The notes: a model not told the origin generated them from the letters alone. Shown: positions 1 to 6,100, numbered from the stretch's first letter. The stretch: 12,189 bases of DNA from JAKQDP01 sp964536975 (GCA_964536975.1 CAZHYS010000018.1:1-12189), one strand, 5' to 3'. Translations and numbers: made by a program.

Positions 1-551
1 AGGGTTCGGAGACAAACGCGATGCGTGGAACGCATTCGTTCGTTTCCGAACCCTGCTGAATCTCAGGTTTATACCGCTTCACAAACGCTAACGCCTATTA
101 GAAGGCGGGGCCGAAAGATATTAGACATCCGCAAGGATGTTTTTTCTATCATTACCGGCTATCTTCTGAAAGCGATTGTACTACGGTACTAACGACGCCC
201 AAACGCCAATAGACGTTCCGCCCTACCCCAGCAACCGGGGTCTATCCAAATCGATTATTGCAAAAGCTTGTCAGGCGATCTGTTGTGGGGCATCTTTTCC
301 CCTTTCTGATTTACAAGATGCTCTCTACACAACCTTCCCCTCAATAGACACCTGATGACGAGATCATCAAGATGCACTATTGTCGGATCATGTTCCGGGC
401 ACAGTGATCCATGAAGCCCTTAATTCTTGAAGTCCGTGCGGTCCCTCTGCATGGATTCCTCCTTGCGGTTTGTTAGCGTTTTGTCGCAAACCATGCTACC
501 ACCACTGATCCCTAAGGCCGGATGCCTCCACCCAGCCTTGTTGAAGGGACT
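1..551 (-). ncRNA. Large structured non-coding RNA, unidentified class (3' end possibly beyond window)
   Basis: No normal-sized reading frame is convincing here, yet the minus strand begins just after a near-consensus promoter (TTGACT, 17 bp, TATAAT). Helices visible in the transcript, given in plus coordinates: 509-513 with 545-549 enclosing 514-521 with 532-539; 467-472 with 487-492; 342-347 with 377-382 enclosing 351-358 with 364-371; 282-287 with 328-333 enclosing 290-296 with 315-321; 225-229 with 237-241; 178-181 with 186-189; 125-130 with 135-140; 92-96 with 103-107; and a long terminal hairpin at 1-54. A 10 bp perfect long-range pairing joins 472-481 to 83-92, so the loop of a 5' hairpin reaches the 3' domain. 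The terminal hairpin may be a terminator, but any T-run would lie outside the window. I could not find the conserved cores of RNase P RNA, tmRNA, SRP RNA, 6S or group I/II introns. That transcription occurs and that the RNA functions are inferences from the promoter and the folding. Confidence 0.68.
420..452 (-). CDS. Ten-codon ORF with perfect Shine-Dalgarno inside the large RNA
   Basis: Within the minus-strand RNA an ATG at 452 follows AAGGAGG (458-464) at a 5 nt spacing and opens a frame MQRDRTDFKN ending in TAA. It is the only perfect Shine-Dalgarno/ATG pair seen in the window, where most genes have none. The ATG lies in the 3' arm of a possible GCATGG/CCATGC helix (449-454 with 491-496), which could hide or expose it. 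It may be a leader peptide, a tag-like frame, or chance inside a structured RNA: GGA-GGAA-TCC also forms a small GNRA-type hairpin there. Nothing in the peptide itself is recognisable. Confidence 0.25.
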   Translation of the reverse strand: MQRDRTDFKN

Positions 552-556
552 CTCTT

Positions 557-585
557 ATTATATAAAATAAAATAAAAACAGTCAA
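557..585 (-). promoter_or_regulatory. Strong promoter of the large RNA
   Basis: On the minus strand, TTGACT (580-585) and TATAAT (557-562) are separated by 17 bp, placing the start near 550-551. The -35 box lies in the 3' arm of the terminator hairpin of the preceding DUF3048 gene, and the spacer is that terminator's T-rich tail. Confidence 0.85.
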
Positions 586-606
586 GAGGATTTTTCCACT
601 TGGCTG
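566..606 (-). terminator. Intrinsic terminator after the DUF3048 gene, overlapping the RNA promoter
   Basis: An interrupted hairpin at 579-606 (arms CAG, CAAG, GGA with AAAA loop, closing TCC, CTTG, CTG) lies about 24 nt past the DUF3048 stop and is followed on the minus strand by a T-rich tract (566-578). The stem has two or three mismatches, so strength is uncertain. Plus-strand sequence beyond the hairpin is also T-rich. Confidence 0.6.
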
Positions 607-629
607 TTTTTATCAAAAAAATCGCTAAA

Positions 630-1661
630 TTAAAAGGAAATTTCCATAAAATCCGGCACTATTTCCACCCAAGTATTGCCGCGATTCAGCTGGATTTCCT
701 GGCCATTATTGTCATAAAATCTGGTCCGGTGCCAGCCCTCTTCCTTCTGCCAATAGCCCTCTATTGCCTCGCCATCCCGAAAAACCATTGCCTTACCCTT
801 GCCGGTCAGAGTGATCTCTTTGCGGCCGATATCGTCAACGTCCTTGCTTCTGGCGAACTGGATAATAATGTTTTTGGCAGTGATGAATTGGCCGGCGCTG
901 TCGGTATGCGGCTGTTCATTTTGCCAACGTTCATAATTGTTTTCCCCACTTTTGTATTTCCAGACGACATGATAGGTCGACAAAACTGAATAATCTACCT
1001 TGATTTCCTGGGTTGTAGTCGCCGGAGCGCCGTCGTCTTTGAATCTCCACATCTCAAATTCAGTCTTGTCTGGCAAGCCGTATTGAGTCTTGGCTTCAGT
1101 CAATAGTTCGGTGGAAGTGTATAAATTATGCGGGGCGCTCCGCTTGTCATCCCGCCAAAAATATCCTGTGTTATATCCGAAAAATTCATTTAAGTCTTCC
1201 ACTTGGTCGTAGCTTTTCAGCAGTTCCAGGGCCGCCGGACTGCCACCGGAATGGACGTAGAAACCGTCATACTCGCCGGCCAACTCCATAAAATACGGCC
1301 GCGCCGAACGCACCGGGCCAATGGCGGCGACATTTTCCGATAAATCATAAATCGCCAAAAACCGCGTGATTAGCCCTTCGGTCAAAACCTCATAAACTAT
1401 TTTCGCCTCGACCAGGCCAGATTGCGGCCGGGCGTCAAAGTGGTTTTCAATCATCACAGCTACTGGCAAAAAATCCTCTTGGCCGGGGGCGACTTTGACT
1501 CCATCCAACTTCCTTTCTACTGATCCGTCAACCGGCTCGCCGGTGGCCGTGGTATTGTCCACAGACCGGATATTCTGATAAATAACATAGACCAAAAAAC
1601 CGCCACCCACTATCAAGAGGGCGGCGATTATCAGCAAGATTTTTTTTATTTTTTGAAGCAT
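630..1661 (-). CDS. DUF3048 domain-containing (YerB-like) membrane-anchored protein
   Basis: A 343-residue protein with an N-terminal hydrophobic anchor (about residues 7-28) and no lipobox cysteine, so it is probably exported and tethered by a signal anchor rather than a lipoprotein. The body matches the DUF3048 family typified by Bacillus YerB: PVAVMIENHFDARPQSGL at about 66-83, then VYEVLTEGLITRFLAIY, the diagnostic IGPVRSARPYFMELA at about 114-128, and YVHSGGSPAALELL. The C-terminal part (from about 215, with WQNEQPH and the WVEIVPD end) fits the second DUF3048 domain. Its biochemical role is not established to my knowledge; an extracytoplasmic envelope function is likely. The ATG lies 2 nt after the L25 stop, so the two genes are almost certainly cotranscribed and perhaps translationally coupled. 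No Shine-Dalgarno is visible. Confidence 0.93.
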   Translation of the reverse strand: MLQKIKKILLIIAALLIVGGGFLVYVIYQNIRSVDNTTATGEPVDGSVERKLDGVKVAPGQEDFLPVAVMIENHFDARPQSGLVEAKIVYEVLTEGLITRFLAIYDLSENVAAIGPVRSARPYFMELAGEYDGFYVHSGGSPAALELLKSYDQVEDLNEFFGYNTGYFWRDDKRSAPHNLYTSTELLTEAKTQYGLPDKTEFEMWRFKDDGAPATTTQEIKVDYSVLSTYHVVWKYKSGENNYERWQNEQPHTDSAGQFITAKNIIIQFARSKDVDDIGRKEITLTGKGKAMVFRDGEAIEGYWQKEEGWHRTRFYDNNGQEIQLNRGNTWVEIVPDFMEISF

Positions 1662-1663
1662 TA

Positions 1664-2332
1664 TTATTTGGCTGTTTCTTTGGCTGTGGCCGCTTCTTCA
1701 GTCTTAGCTTCCTCGCCTTCACCGACGGCCGGAGCGGCTTCGCCTTCAGCTGGCGCAATAACCGGCTCTTCCTCCACTCGCGGCGGAGTGGCGATAACAA
1801 TGACATCTTCCGGTTCATGACCGATTATTTCCAGCTTATCCGACAATTTCAAATCTTTGATGGTAACAACATCGTCAAAGCTGTTCAAGCCGGAAACGTC
1901 AACTTTGATCTCATGGATGAGATCGGCCGGCAAACAACGGATTTCCACTTCACTGATATTGTGAACCAAGCTGCCCCCGTCGCTTTTGATAATCGGCGCT
2001 TCACCAATGAATTCTATCGGCACGGCGGCGGTGACTTTTTCATCCATTTTGATTTTTTTGAAATCAGCATGGATGAATTTATGCTTGACCGGATCATACT
2101 GAACATCGGCAATCATGGTTTTGACTGGCTCGGCGCCGTCAATGGACAAGTCAACCATTGTATTTTCACCGGCCGTCGCAAAAATCTTTTCAAACTTTGC
2201 CAAATCAATCTGCAGATTCTCATTCTCCACTCCGTGGCCATAAAGAACCGCCGGAATTATTCCTCCCGCCCGCAAAGAAAAAAGCTTCCTGCCGGCAATT
2301 TCCCGCCTTTTTGCTTCTAATTTCAAAGTCAT
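1664..2332 (-). CDS. rplY: Ribosomal protein L25 (bL25, CTC form)
   Basis: A 222-residue protein of the long bL25 (TL5/CTC) type that binds 5S rRNA in the large ribosomal subunit. Residues about 1-92 form the L25 domain, with the family's RAGGIIPAVLYG segment near residues 21-32 and the VQYDPVKHKFIHADF strand near 77-91. Residues about 96-188 form the TL5/CTC C-terminal beta domain, with IPLxx-like PIEFIGEAP and the SDGGSLVH element. The last 34 residues are a low-complexity Ala/Glu-rich tail, common and dispensable in this family. It is first in a two-gene transcript with the DUF3048 gene. A promoter sits just upstream, giving a leader of only about 21 nt, and no Shine-Dalgarno precedes the ATG. 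Confidence 0.96.
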   Translation of the reverse strand: MTLKLEAKRREIAGRKLFSLRAGGIIPAVLYGHGVENENLQIDLAKFEKIFATAGENTMVDLSIDGAEPVKTMIADVQYDPVKHKFIHADFKKIKMDEKVTAAVPIEFIGEAPIIKSDGGSLVHNISEVEIRCLPADLIHEIKVDVSGLNSFDDVVTIKDLKLSDKLEIIGHEPEDVIVIATPPRVEEEPVIAPAEGEAAPAVGEGEEAKTEEAATAKETAK

Positions 2333-2359
2333 AATAAAAAGTTATTCTTAACTGCTATT

Positions 2360-2388
2360 AATTTAACCCAAACAACAAAAAAAGTCAA
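2360..2388 (-). promoter_or_regulatory. Promoter of rplY
   Basis: Minus strand TTGACT (2383-2388), 17 bp spacer, TAAATT (2360-2365). The predicted start near 2353 leaves a leader of about 20 nt. The TTGAC of the -35 box is the 3' arm of the upstream gene's terminator. Confidence 0.75.
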
Positions 2389-2407
2389 GCCCGAAATAGG
2401 GATTGAC
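2377..2407 (-). terminator. Intrinsic terminator of the zinc-ribbon gene, overlapping the rplY promoter
   Basis: The minus-strand hairpin at 2384-2407 pairs GTCAA with TTGAC and CCC with GGG around a TATTTC loop, with one mismatch between the two stems. Seven Ts follow (2377-2383). It lies 22 nt downstream of the zinc-ribbon stop codon. Confidence 0.78.
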
Positions 2408-2429
2408 TGTATTGAAAAACTAATCTTGG

Positions 2430-2774
2430 TCAGCTTAAAACCGCCTCGCCAACATCGGAGTCGGCCAAAAATTCATTCATTTCCAAAACATCATCGGCGT
2501 CCACTTCGCCGAAGTCAGTGAACTTCATCACTTCATGGCTGTCCAAGTCAGTCACCATGCCGACCGAGCTGACACCGAAATTGTTGGTCACCACGAGCGC
2601 CAAAACTGCCGACTGGCAGCGCCGGCACTGGACATAAATCAAATGGGCACCGTCACTTTCATCCAAAATTTTCGCCTCCACTGGATTGTATTGGCTGTGG
2701 CAAACCGGACAACGCGAAATTATCTTTAATCCTTCGCCCGGAAATTGGCCACCGGCCGGAAAAATATCGTTCAT
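2430..2774 (-). CDS. Small zinc-ribbon protein, function unknown
   Basis: A 114-residue soluble protein with two CxxC pairs, CPVC at 22-25 and CRRC at 50-53, spaced as in a treble-clef or rubredoxin-like zinc ribbon that likely binds one zinc ion. The segment between them (VEAKILDESDGAHLIYVQ) is the expected beta hairpin. The C-terminal half is acidic (DFGEVDADDVLEMNEFLADSD). I do not recognise a named family; a nucleic-acid or protein-binding adaptor is plausible. The frame opens at an ATG at 2819, but that codon touches the -35 box of a consensus promoter whose start falls near 2790, so I chose the ATG at 2774 (MNDIF). The gene lies between rodA and rplY on the same strand with its own promoter and terminator. 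Confidence 0.82.
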   Translation of the reverse strand: MNDIFPAGGQFPGEGLKIISRCPVCHSQYNPVEAKILDESDGAHLIYVQCRRCQSAVLALVVTNNFGVSSVGMVTDLDSHEVMKFTDFGEVDADDVLEMNEFLADSDVGEAVLS

Positions 2775-2796
2775 ATTTGATTGATTGGCAATTTTA

Positions 2797-2824
2797 ATTA
2801 TATAACGCCTGGAAATCATGTCAA
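2797..2824 (-). promoter_or_regulatory. Consensus promoter of the zinc-ribbon gene
   Basis: Minus strand TTGACA (2819-2824), 16 bp, TATAAT (2797-2802), both hexamers perfect. It lies right after the rodA stop codon. The predicted start near 2790 gives a leader of about 16 nt before the ATG at 2774 and rules out the ATG at 2819 as the main start. Confidence 0.85.
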
Positions 2825-2831
2825 ATCAGCG

Positions 2832-3950
2832 TTAATCGCGCTGGGAAATAAGCCCAAACCGATTGACATTAAGCACTATGCCGACGAGTAATAAAATAGT
2901 CACCAAAAAACTGCCGCCATAGGAAACCAATGGCAAGGAGATACCCGTCACCGGCAAGAGACCAATCCCCATTCCGACATTGATAAAAAGATGGACAAAA
3001 ATGACAATCATCGTTAGTAAGGACAAAAACATCCCAAAATCATCGGGGGCGCGCAAGGCGATTTTGTACATCCGCCAAAACAGCACCGCGAAAAACCCCA
3101 GCACCAAAATCACGCCGACAAACCCCATCTCCTCGGCAATAACGGCAAAAATAAAATCAGTCTGACTCTCTGGAATGAATTTGAGCTGGCTCTGGCTGCC
3201 AAAACCAAGTCCGCGTCCAAAGAGCCGGCCGGCGCCGACAGCAATCACTGATTGCCGGACGTTGTAACCGCGGCCGAGCGGATCAAGCGATGGATCAATA
3301 AATGTCTGAATGCGGTCCTTTTGATAATCCTGAAAAACAAAAAACCAACCAATCAGAAAAATCGCCGCCAACAGAGCGATAATCAGAATGACATGCCATT
3401 TTTTCTTCGCCACCAAGGCAAAAGAAATAAACCAAGTGGCAAAAAGCACCATGCCCGAACCGAAATCCGGCTGAATCATCACTAAAGCCAATGGCAACAA
3501 AGCGATAAGCCCGATAAGAATGACATGGAGAAATGTACCGGCAACGCGCGAATAACGGCTGTACACGCCAGCGAACGCCATAATCAAAAACACCTTCATT
3601 AGCTCCACTGGCTGAAAGCTGAAATATCCCAAGTCAAACCAACCGCGCGAGCCGCGAATAGTAGAGCCAAGCGGAGTAAGCACCAACGCCAGAAGAATCA
3701 AGCCGAGAATATAACCGAGCCAACCGATTTTCTGCCAATAATGATAATTTAGATTTGCAAACAAAAACATCACGCCGATGCCGACAATCAGCCAGAGCAA
3801 CTGTTTTTTGAAATTCAAAAATTCGCCTTGTCCCTGGCCGAGCGCGACGCTATAAATAGCGGCCAGGCCGAAACAAACCAAAAAAAACACTGCCGCCAGT
3901 AGCGGCCAATCTATTTTTTTGAAAATTCCAAAATATTGGTCAAGACGCAT
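2832..3950 (-). CDS. rodA: RodA/FtsW/SpoVE-type SEDS peptidoglycan polymerase
   Basis: A 372-residue polytopic membrane protein with about ten hydrophobic segments. SEDS proteins polymerise glycan strands from lipid II together with a class B penicillin-binding protein. Family landmarks in order: FSFQPVELMKV at 110-120 (most members have QPSE; here Ser is Val), MIQPDFGSGMV at 158-168 with the putative catalytic Asp162, the long extracellular segment with DPLGRGYNVRQSVIAVGAG at 223-241, PESQTDFIFAVIAEEMG at 260-276, and LPVTGISLPLVSYGGS at 332-347. The length and sequence favour the elongation-type RodA over FtsW, but no partner PBP2 or mre genes are in view, so the symbol is a family-level call. 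No Shine-Dalgarno and no convincing promoter were found in the repeat-rich upstream DNA. Confidence 0.93.
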   Translation of the reverse strand: MRLDQYFGIFKKIDWPLLAAVFFLVCFGLAAIYSVALGQGQGEFLNFKKQLLWLIVGIGVMFLFANLNYHYWQKIGWLGYILGLILLALVLTPLGSTIRGSRGWFDLGYFSFQPVELMKVFLIMAFAGVYSRYSRVAGTFLHVILIGLIALLPLALVMIQPDFGSGMVLFATWFISFALVAKKKWHVILIIALLAAIFLIGWFFVFQDYQKDRIQTFIDPSLDPLGRGYNVRQSVIAVGAGRLFGRGLGFGSQSQLKFIPESQTDFIFAVIAEEMGFVGVILVLGFFAVLFWRMYKIALRAPDDFGMFLSLLTMIVIFVHLFINVGMGIGLLPVTGISLPLVSYGGSFLVTILLLVGIVLNVNRFGLISQRD

Positions 3951-3961
3951 GGAGGAAAAAT

Positions 3962-4073
3962 TCTAATATCTAATTTCTAATATCTAATAAATTTTCAATT
4001 TATAATTTTAAATTTCAAAATAATGGTTAGGCTTCGCTCACTACAAGTTTCAAACTTATAATTTTCAAATTAA
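3962..4073. repeat. Degenerate heptad array in the rodA upstream spacer
   Basis: Sixteen successive 7 bp units stay in one phase: four TCTAATA-type units, then AATTTTC/AATTTAT-type units, then three units forming one copy of the GGTTCGG-type repeat (4022-4050), then AT-rich units again. Units drift gradually and are not identical copies. The array fills nearly the whole gap between rodA and the divergent small-protein promoter. Confidence 0.8.
4022..4050 (+). repeat. Dispersed GGTTCGGCTTCGCTCACC repeat, copy 1
   Basis: AATGGTTAGGCTTCGCTCAC followed by TACAAGTTT; first of five copies of this roughly 25 bp element in the window (others near 6101, 7493, 8615 and 8671). It is embedded in the heptad array in the same 7 bp phase. 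Confidence 0.85.
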
Positions 4074-4121
4074 TTCTAATGCAAATAAAAAATCATGGCA
4101 AATACTTCAAAGTTTTTACTC

Positions 4122-4150
4122 TTGACAAATCGACTTAGATATGATATAAT
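4122..4150 (+). promoter_or_regulatory. Consensus promoter of the small membrane protein gene
   Basis: TTGACA (4122-4127), 17 bp, TATAAT (4145-4150): a perfect housekeeping-type promoter. The predicted start is near 4157. Confidence 0.9.
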
Positions 4151-4194
4151 TATAAATAGAGTTAAGAATGGAAAAAACAGAGAAAGGAAAGAAA

Positions 4195-4560
4195 ATGAAG
4201 AAAAAAACTATCTCCACAACGGGAATTCTCTGGACAACAATTTTTATCTTGTTGTTGGTGGCAGTAATAGCTACCATAAACAAGGAGAAAGAGGTTACAG
4301 AAAACGCCATCACCGTCACCATCCCGACGGAGAAAGGGAGCGTCCCGGTTCGAATGATTGTCCAGTCAATCCCGAAAGATTCGGGACTCACTCCGAAGAC
4401 CATCTCCGAAATTCTCAACGGGCCGTTTGAAGCCGCGATTCATGGATTTGGGCCGCACGATGAGGAATACCGAGACGGGGCCGACGACACCAAAAGCATT
4501 AGCGCTCTTCTCTCGGAAGAGAGAATCAAGTCGCCGGAACGCGCCGAGGCCCCACAGTAA
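4195..4560 (+). CDS. Small membrane-anchored protein of unknown function
   Basis: A 121-residue protein beginning MKKKTIS, with one hydrophobic segment (about residues 10-28) acting as a signal anchor and a mixed, charged extracytoplasmic part. The segment ITVTIPTEKGSVPVRMIVQS looks like a short beta region, and the C-terminus is charged and probably disordered (SEERIKSPERAEAPQ). I recognise no family. I prefer the ATG at 4195 to the in-frame ATG at 4168 because a GAAAGGA Shine-Dalgarno-like stretch precedes it at suitable spacing, and because Lys-rich residues then directly precede the membrane segment. It is the one normal-sized gene here with a plausible Shine-Dalgarno. It is a monocistronic unit with a perfect promoter and a strong terminator, which suggests high expression. 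It converges with permease 2. Confidence 0.75.
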   Translation: MKKKTISTTGILWTTIFILLLVAVIATINKEKEVTENAITVTIPTEKGSVPVRMIVQSIPKDSGLTPKTISEILNGPFEAAIHGFGPHDEEYRDGADDTKSISALLSEERIKSPERAEAPQ

Positions 4561-4591
4561 AGCCGTGCCACAATCCAGCCTGTTTGCATCT

Positions 4592-4626
4592 CCCCGCCCG
4601 CATCGCGCCGGCGGGGATTCTTTTTT
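4592..4626 (+). terminator. Intrinsic terminator of the small membrane protein gene
   Basis: CCCCGCC (4592-4598) pairs with GGCGGGG (4610-4616), followed by ATTCTTTTTT. It lies 31 nt after the stop codon. The T-run abuts the left end of the palindromic element at 4626. Confidence 0.92.
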
Positions 4627-4724
4627 GTCATCCCGAGCCCTTCGACTATGCTCAGGGTAAACTTCGCCGAGGGATCCCTCCATACGTTCGTTCGCCGTGG
4701 CGAACTCACTTAGTCGGGATGACA
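4626..4724. repeat. Palindromic intergenic element B, copy 1
   Basis: A 99 bp element bounded by TGTCATCCCGA and its inverse TCGGGATGACA. It contains CCCTTCGACTATGCTCAGGG, itself an imperfect palindrome, and GGGATCCC. Copies lie at 7553-7644 and 8800-8895. The CCCTTCGACTACGCTCAGGG motif is, from memory, widespread as an intergenic repeat in unrelated bacterial phyla. No transposase is associated, so it resembles a REP or MITE-like sequence. Confidence 0.85.
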
Positions 4725-4729
4725 CATTT

Positions 4730-4792
4730 GTTCTGCGTTTCAGGTTATGTGTTATGTGATTTTCCGAGTTCCGAGTCGCGAGTTACGAATTT
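4730..4792. repeat. Degenerate heptad array after permease 2
   Basis: Nine in-phase 7 bp units, for example GTTATGT twice, then CGAGTTC, CGAGTCG, CGAGTTA. It begins just after element B copy 1 and ends 6 bp before the permease 2 stop. It is homologous in unit order to the start of the array at 8901, which also follows an element B copy. Confidence 0.8.
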
Positions 4793-4798
4793 CATCCC

Positions 4799-6064
4799 CT
4801 ATTCGTGTCTCAGCGCGTCAATCGGATCCAAAGCCGCGGCGCGACGAGCCGGCCAATAACCAAACAGCAAACCGACACCGGCGCAAAAAACAAAAGCGAT
4901 AAGAACCGATTCCGGCGGCAGGATAAACCGCCAACCGCTAAAACCAAGCTGCCCCGCGACGGCGCTGACCAAAAAAGCGACTCCGACACCGAACAGCGCG
5001 CCGATTATTCCGCCAAAAACCGTCACGACAACCGCTTCCCACAAAAACTGCCAGAGAATCTGGCCGCGGCGAGCACCGACCGCTTTGCGCAAACCGATTT
5101 CAAAGGTACGCTCCGTCACCGACACATACATAATATTCATAATACCAATGCCGCCGACCAATAGCGATATCCCGGCGATCGCCACCAGAAGCAAAGTGAT
5201 GCCGTCAAAAACCGTATTGACCATGTCCATCGCTTCCTTGGCGGTGGTAACGGCAAAATCATCATCCTTATCATTGGTCGTGTCGTGCCGATCACGCAAA
5301 AGAGAAACTATCTCCGCTGCCGTTTGATCCTGGATGCCGGTGTTGACCATCCGGGCGGTGATAAACATCACATGGTCAACACCCAGCATCAATTTTTGCG
5401 CTGTTTGAAGCGGCAAATAGACCATATTGTCAAAATCCATGCCGAAAGTAACGCCCTTTTCCTTGGCGATGCCAACCACCTTAAAGCGCAGCCGGCCAAT
5501 TTTTACATTTTGGCCGACTGGATCCTGATTGCCAAACAGCTCCTCCGCCACCTTACTGCCTAAAACCGCCACCTTGGACAGCTGTTCCCCTTCTTCATCG
5601 GTATACAACCGCCCCTGTTCGACCTCCACTCCCATAATATCGGGAATAAGTATTGTGCCGGCCAAGTAATTAATTATTTTGTTTTCTCCTTGATAAGAAA
5701 TGACGTCTTGACCCATTGTGCCGGCGCCGTATTCTTTGATATTCGGCAATTTGCCAATTTCTTTCGCGTCATCCAAAGTCAAGGTGGTAATTTCCACGCC
5801 GCTGGCAAGAGAGCCGGCATTAGCGACGGAATTCTTTCCGGTGGACGGTACTTTTATTTCTATCTGGACATAATCGGTGCCAAACGCCTCAAATTCGCCA
5901 AGAATCAATCCTTTAATGCTTTCGCCGGCAGACATCACGATAATTACAGCCGCGATGCCAATGACAATTCCGACAATAGTAAAAACTGCCCGAACCTTGT
6001 GGACTTTGAGTGATTGCCAGGCAAGCCTAAATGGCAGGATGAGTTGTTCAAAAGTAGAGAGCAT
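4799..6064 (-). CDS. MacB-like ABC transporter permease 2
   Basis: A 421-residue permease of the MacB/FtsX superfamily lacking a fused ATPase. An N-terminal transmembrane segment (about residues 25-47, VRAVFTIVGIVIGIAAVIIVMS) is followed by a large extracytoplasmic MacB_PCD domain (about 50-285). Three C-terminal membrane segments form the FtsX domain, containing the conserved MNIMYVSVTERTFEIGLRKAVGA stretch near 315-340. It ends in the typical YWPARRAAALDPIDALRHE. Such proteins couple cytoplasmic ATP hydrolysis to mechanical work on extracytoplasmic substrates such as peptides, lipids or drugs. It lies 148 bp downstream of a clearly paralogous permease and probably pairs with it. No Shine-Dalgarno is seen before the ATG. 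The substrate is unknown. Confidence 0.93.
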   Translation of the reverse strand: MLSTFEQLILPFRLAWQSLKVHKVRAVFTIVGIVIGIAAVIIVMSAGESIKGLILGEFEAFGTDYVQIEIKVPSTGKNSVANAGSLASGVEITTLTLDDAKEIGKLPNIKEYGAGTMGQDVISYQGENKIINYLAGTILIPDIMGVEVEQGRLYTDEEGEQLSKVAVLGSKVAEELFGNQDPVGQNVKIGRLRFKVVGIAKEKGVTFGMDFDNMVYLPLQTAQKLMLGVDHVMFITARMVNTGIQDQTAAEIVSLLRDRHDTTNDKDDDFAVTTAKEAMDMVNTVFDGITLLLVAIAGISLLVGGIGIMNIMYVSVTERTFEIGLRKAVGARRGQILWQFLWEAVVVTVFGGIIGALFGVGVAFLVSAVAGQLGFSGWRFILPPESVLIAFVFCAGVGLLFGYWPARRAAALDPIDALRHE

Positions 6065-6065
6065 G

Positions 6066-6092
6066 TAATTTAGTTATAAAGTTTATAAAGTC
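6066..6092. repeat. Short 9 bp periodic array before permease 2
   Basis: Units of the TTTATAAAG type recur with 8-9 bp spacing immediately upstream of the permease 2 start. They are the inverse of the AACTTTATA-type units at 6172-6210. Confidence 0.5.
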
Positions 6093-6100
6093 AAAAAGCC

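Noticed and set aside
352..371. CTGATGA at 352-358 as a hammerhead ribozyme core
   Set aside because: The GAAA element and three-stem layout are missing, and the motif is on the strand opposite the promoter. It is explained by the simple hairpin 351-371.
1..551. RNase P RNA or tmRNA on the minus strand
   Set aside because: I looked for GAGGAAAGTCC-type and ACAGAA-type RNase P cores and for the tmRNA GG-start and tRNA-like 3' end; none fit. A resemblance of GAGGAATCC near 460 to the RNase P core is partial only.
1817..2320. Plus-strand 167-codon frame opposite rplY
   Set aside because: It is the antisense shadow of a clearly conserved L25 gene; its product shows no domain logic.
2775..2819. 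Upstream ATG (2819) as start of the zinc-ribbon gene
   Set aside because: It overlaps the -35 box of a perfect promoter whose transcript would begin near 2790, downstream of this codon.
4168..4194. ATG at 4168 as start of the small membrane protein
   Set aside because: Possible, but it has only about 11 nt of leader and no ribosome site, whereas the ATG at 4195 has both a GAAAGGA site and a typical signal-anchor beginning.
4366..4859. Several overlapping 90-119 codon frames on both strands around 4360-4860
   Set aside because: They run through the terminator, palindromic element B and heptad repeats, and have no promoter or domain features.
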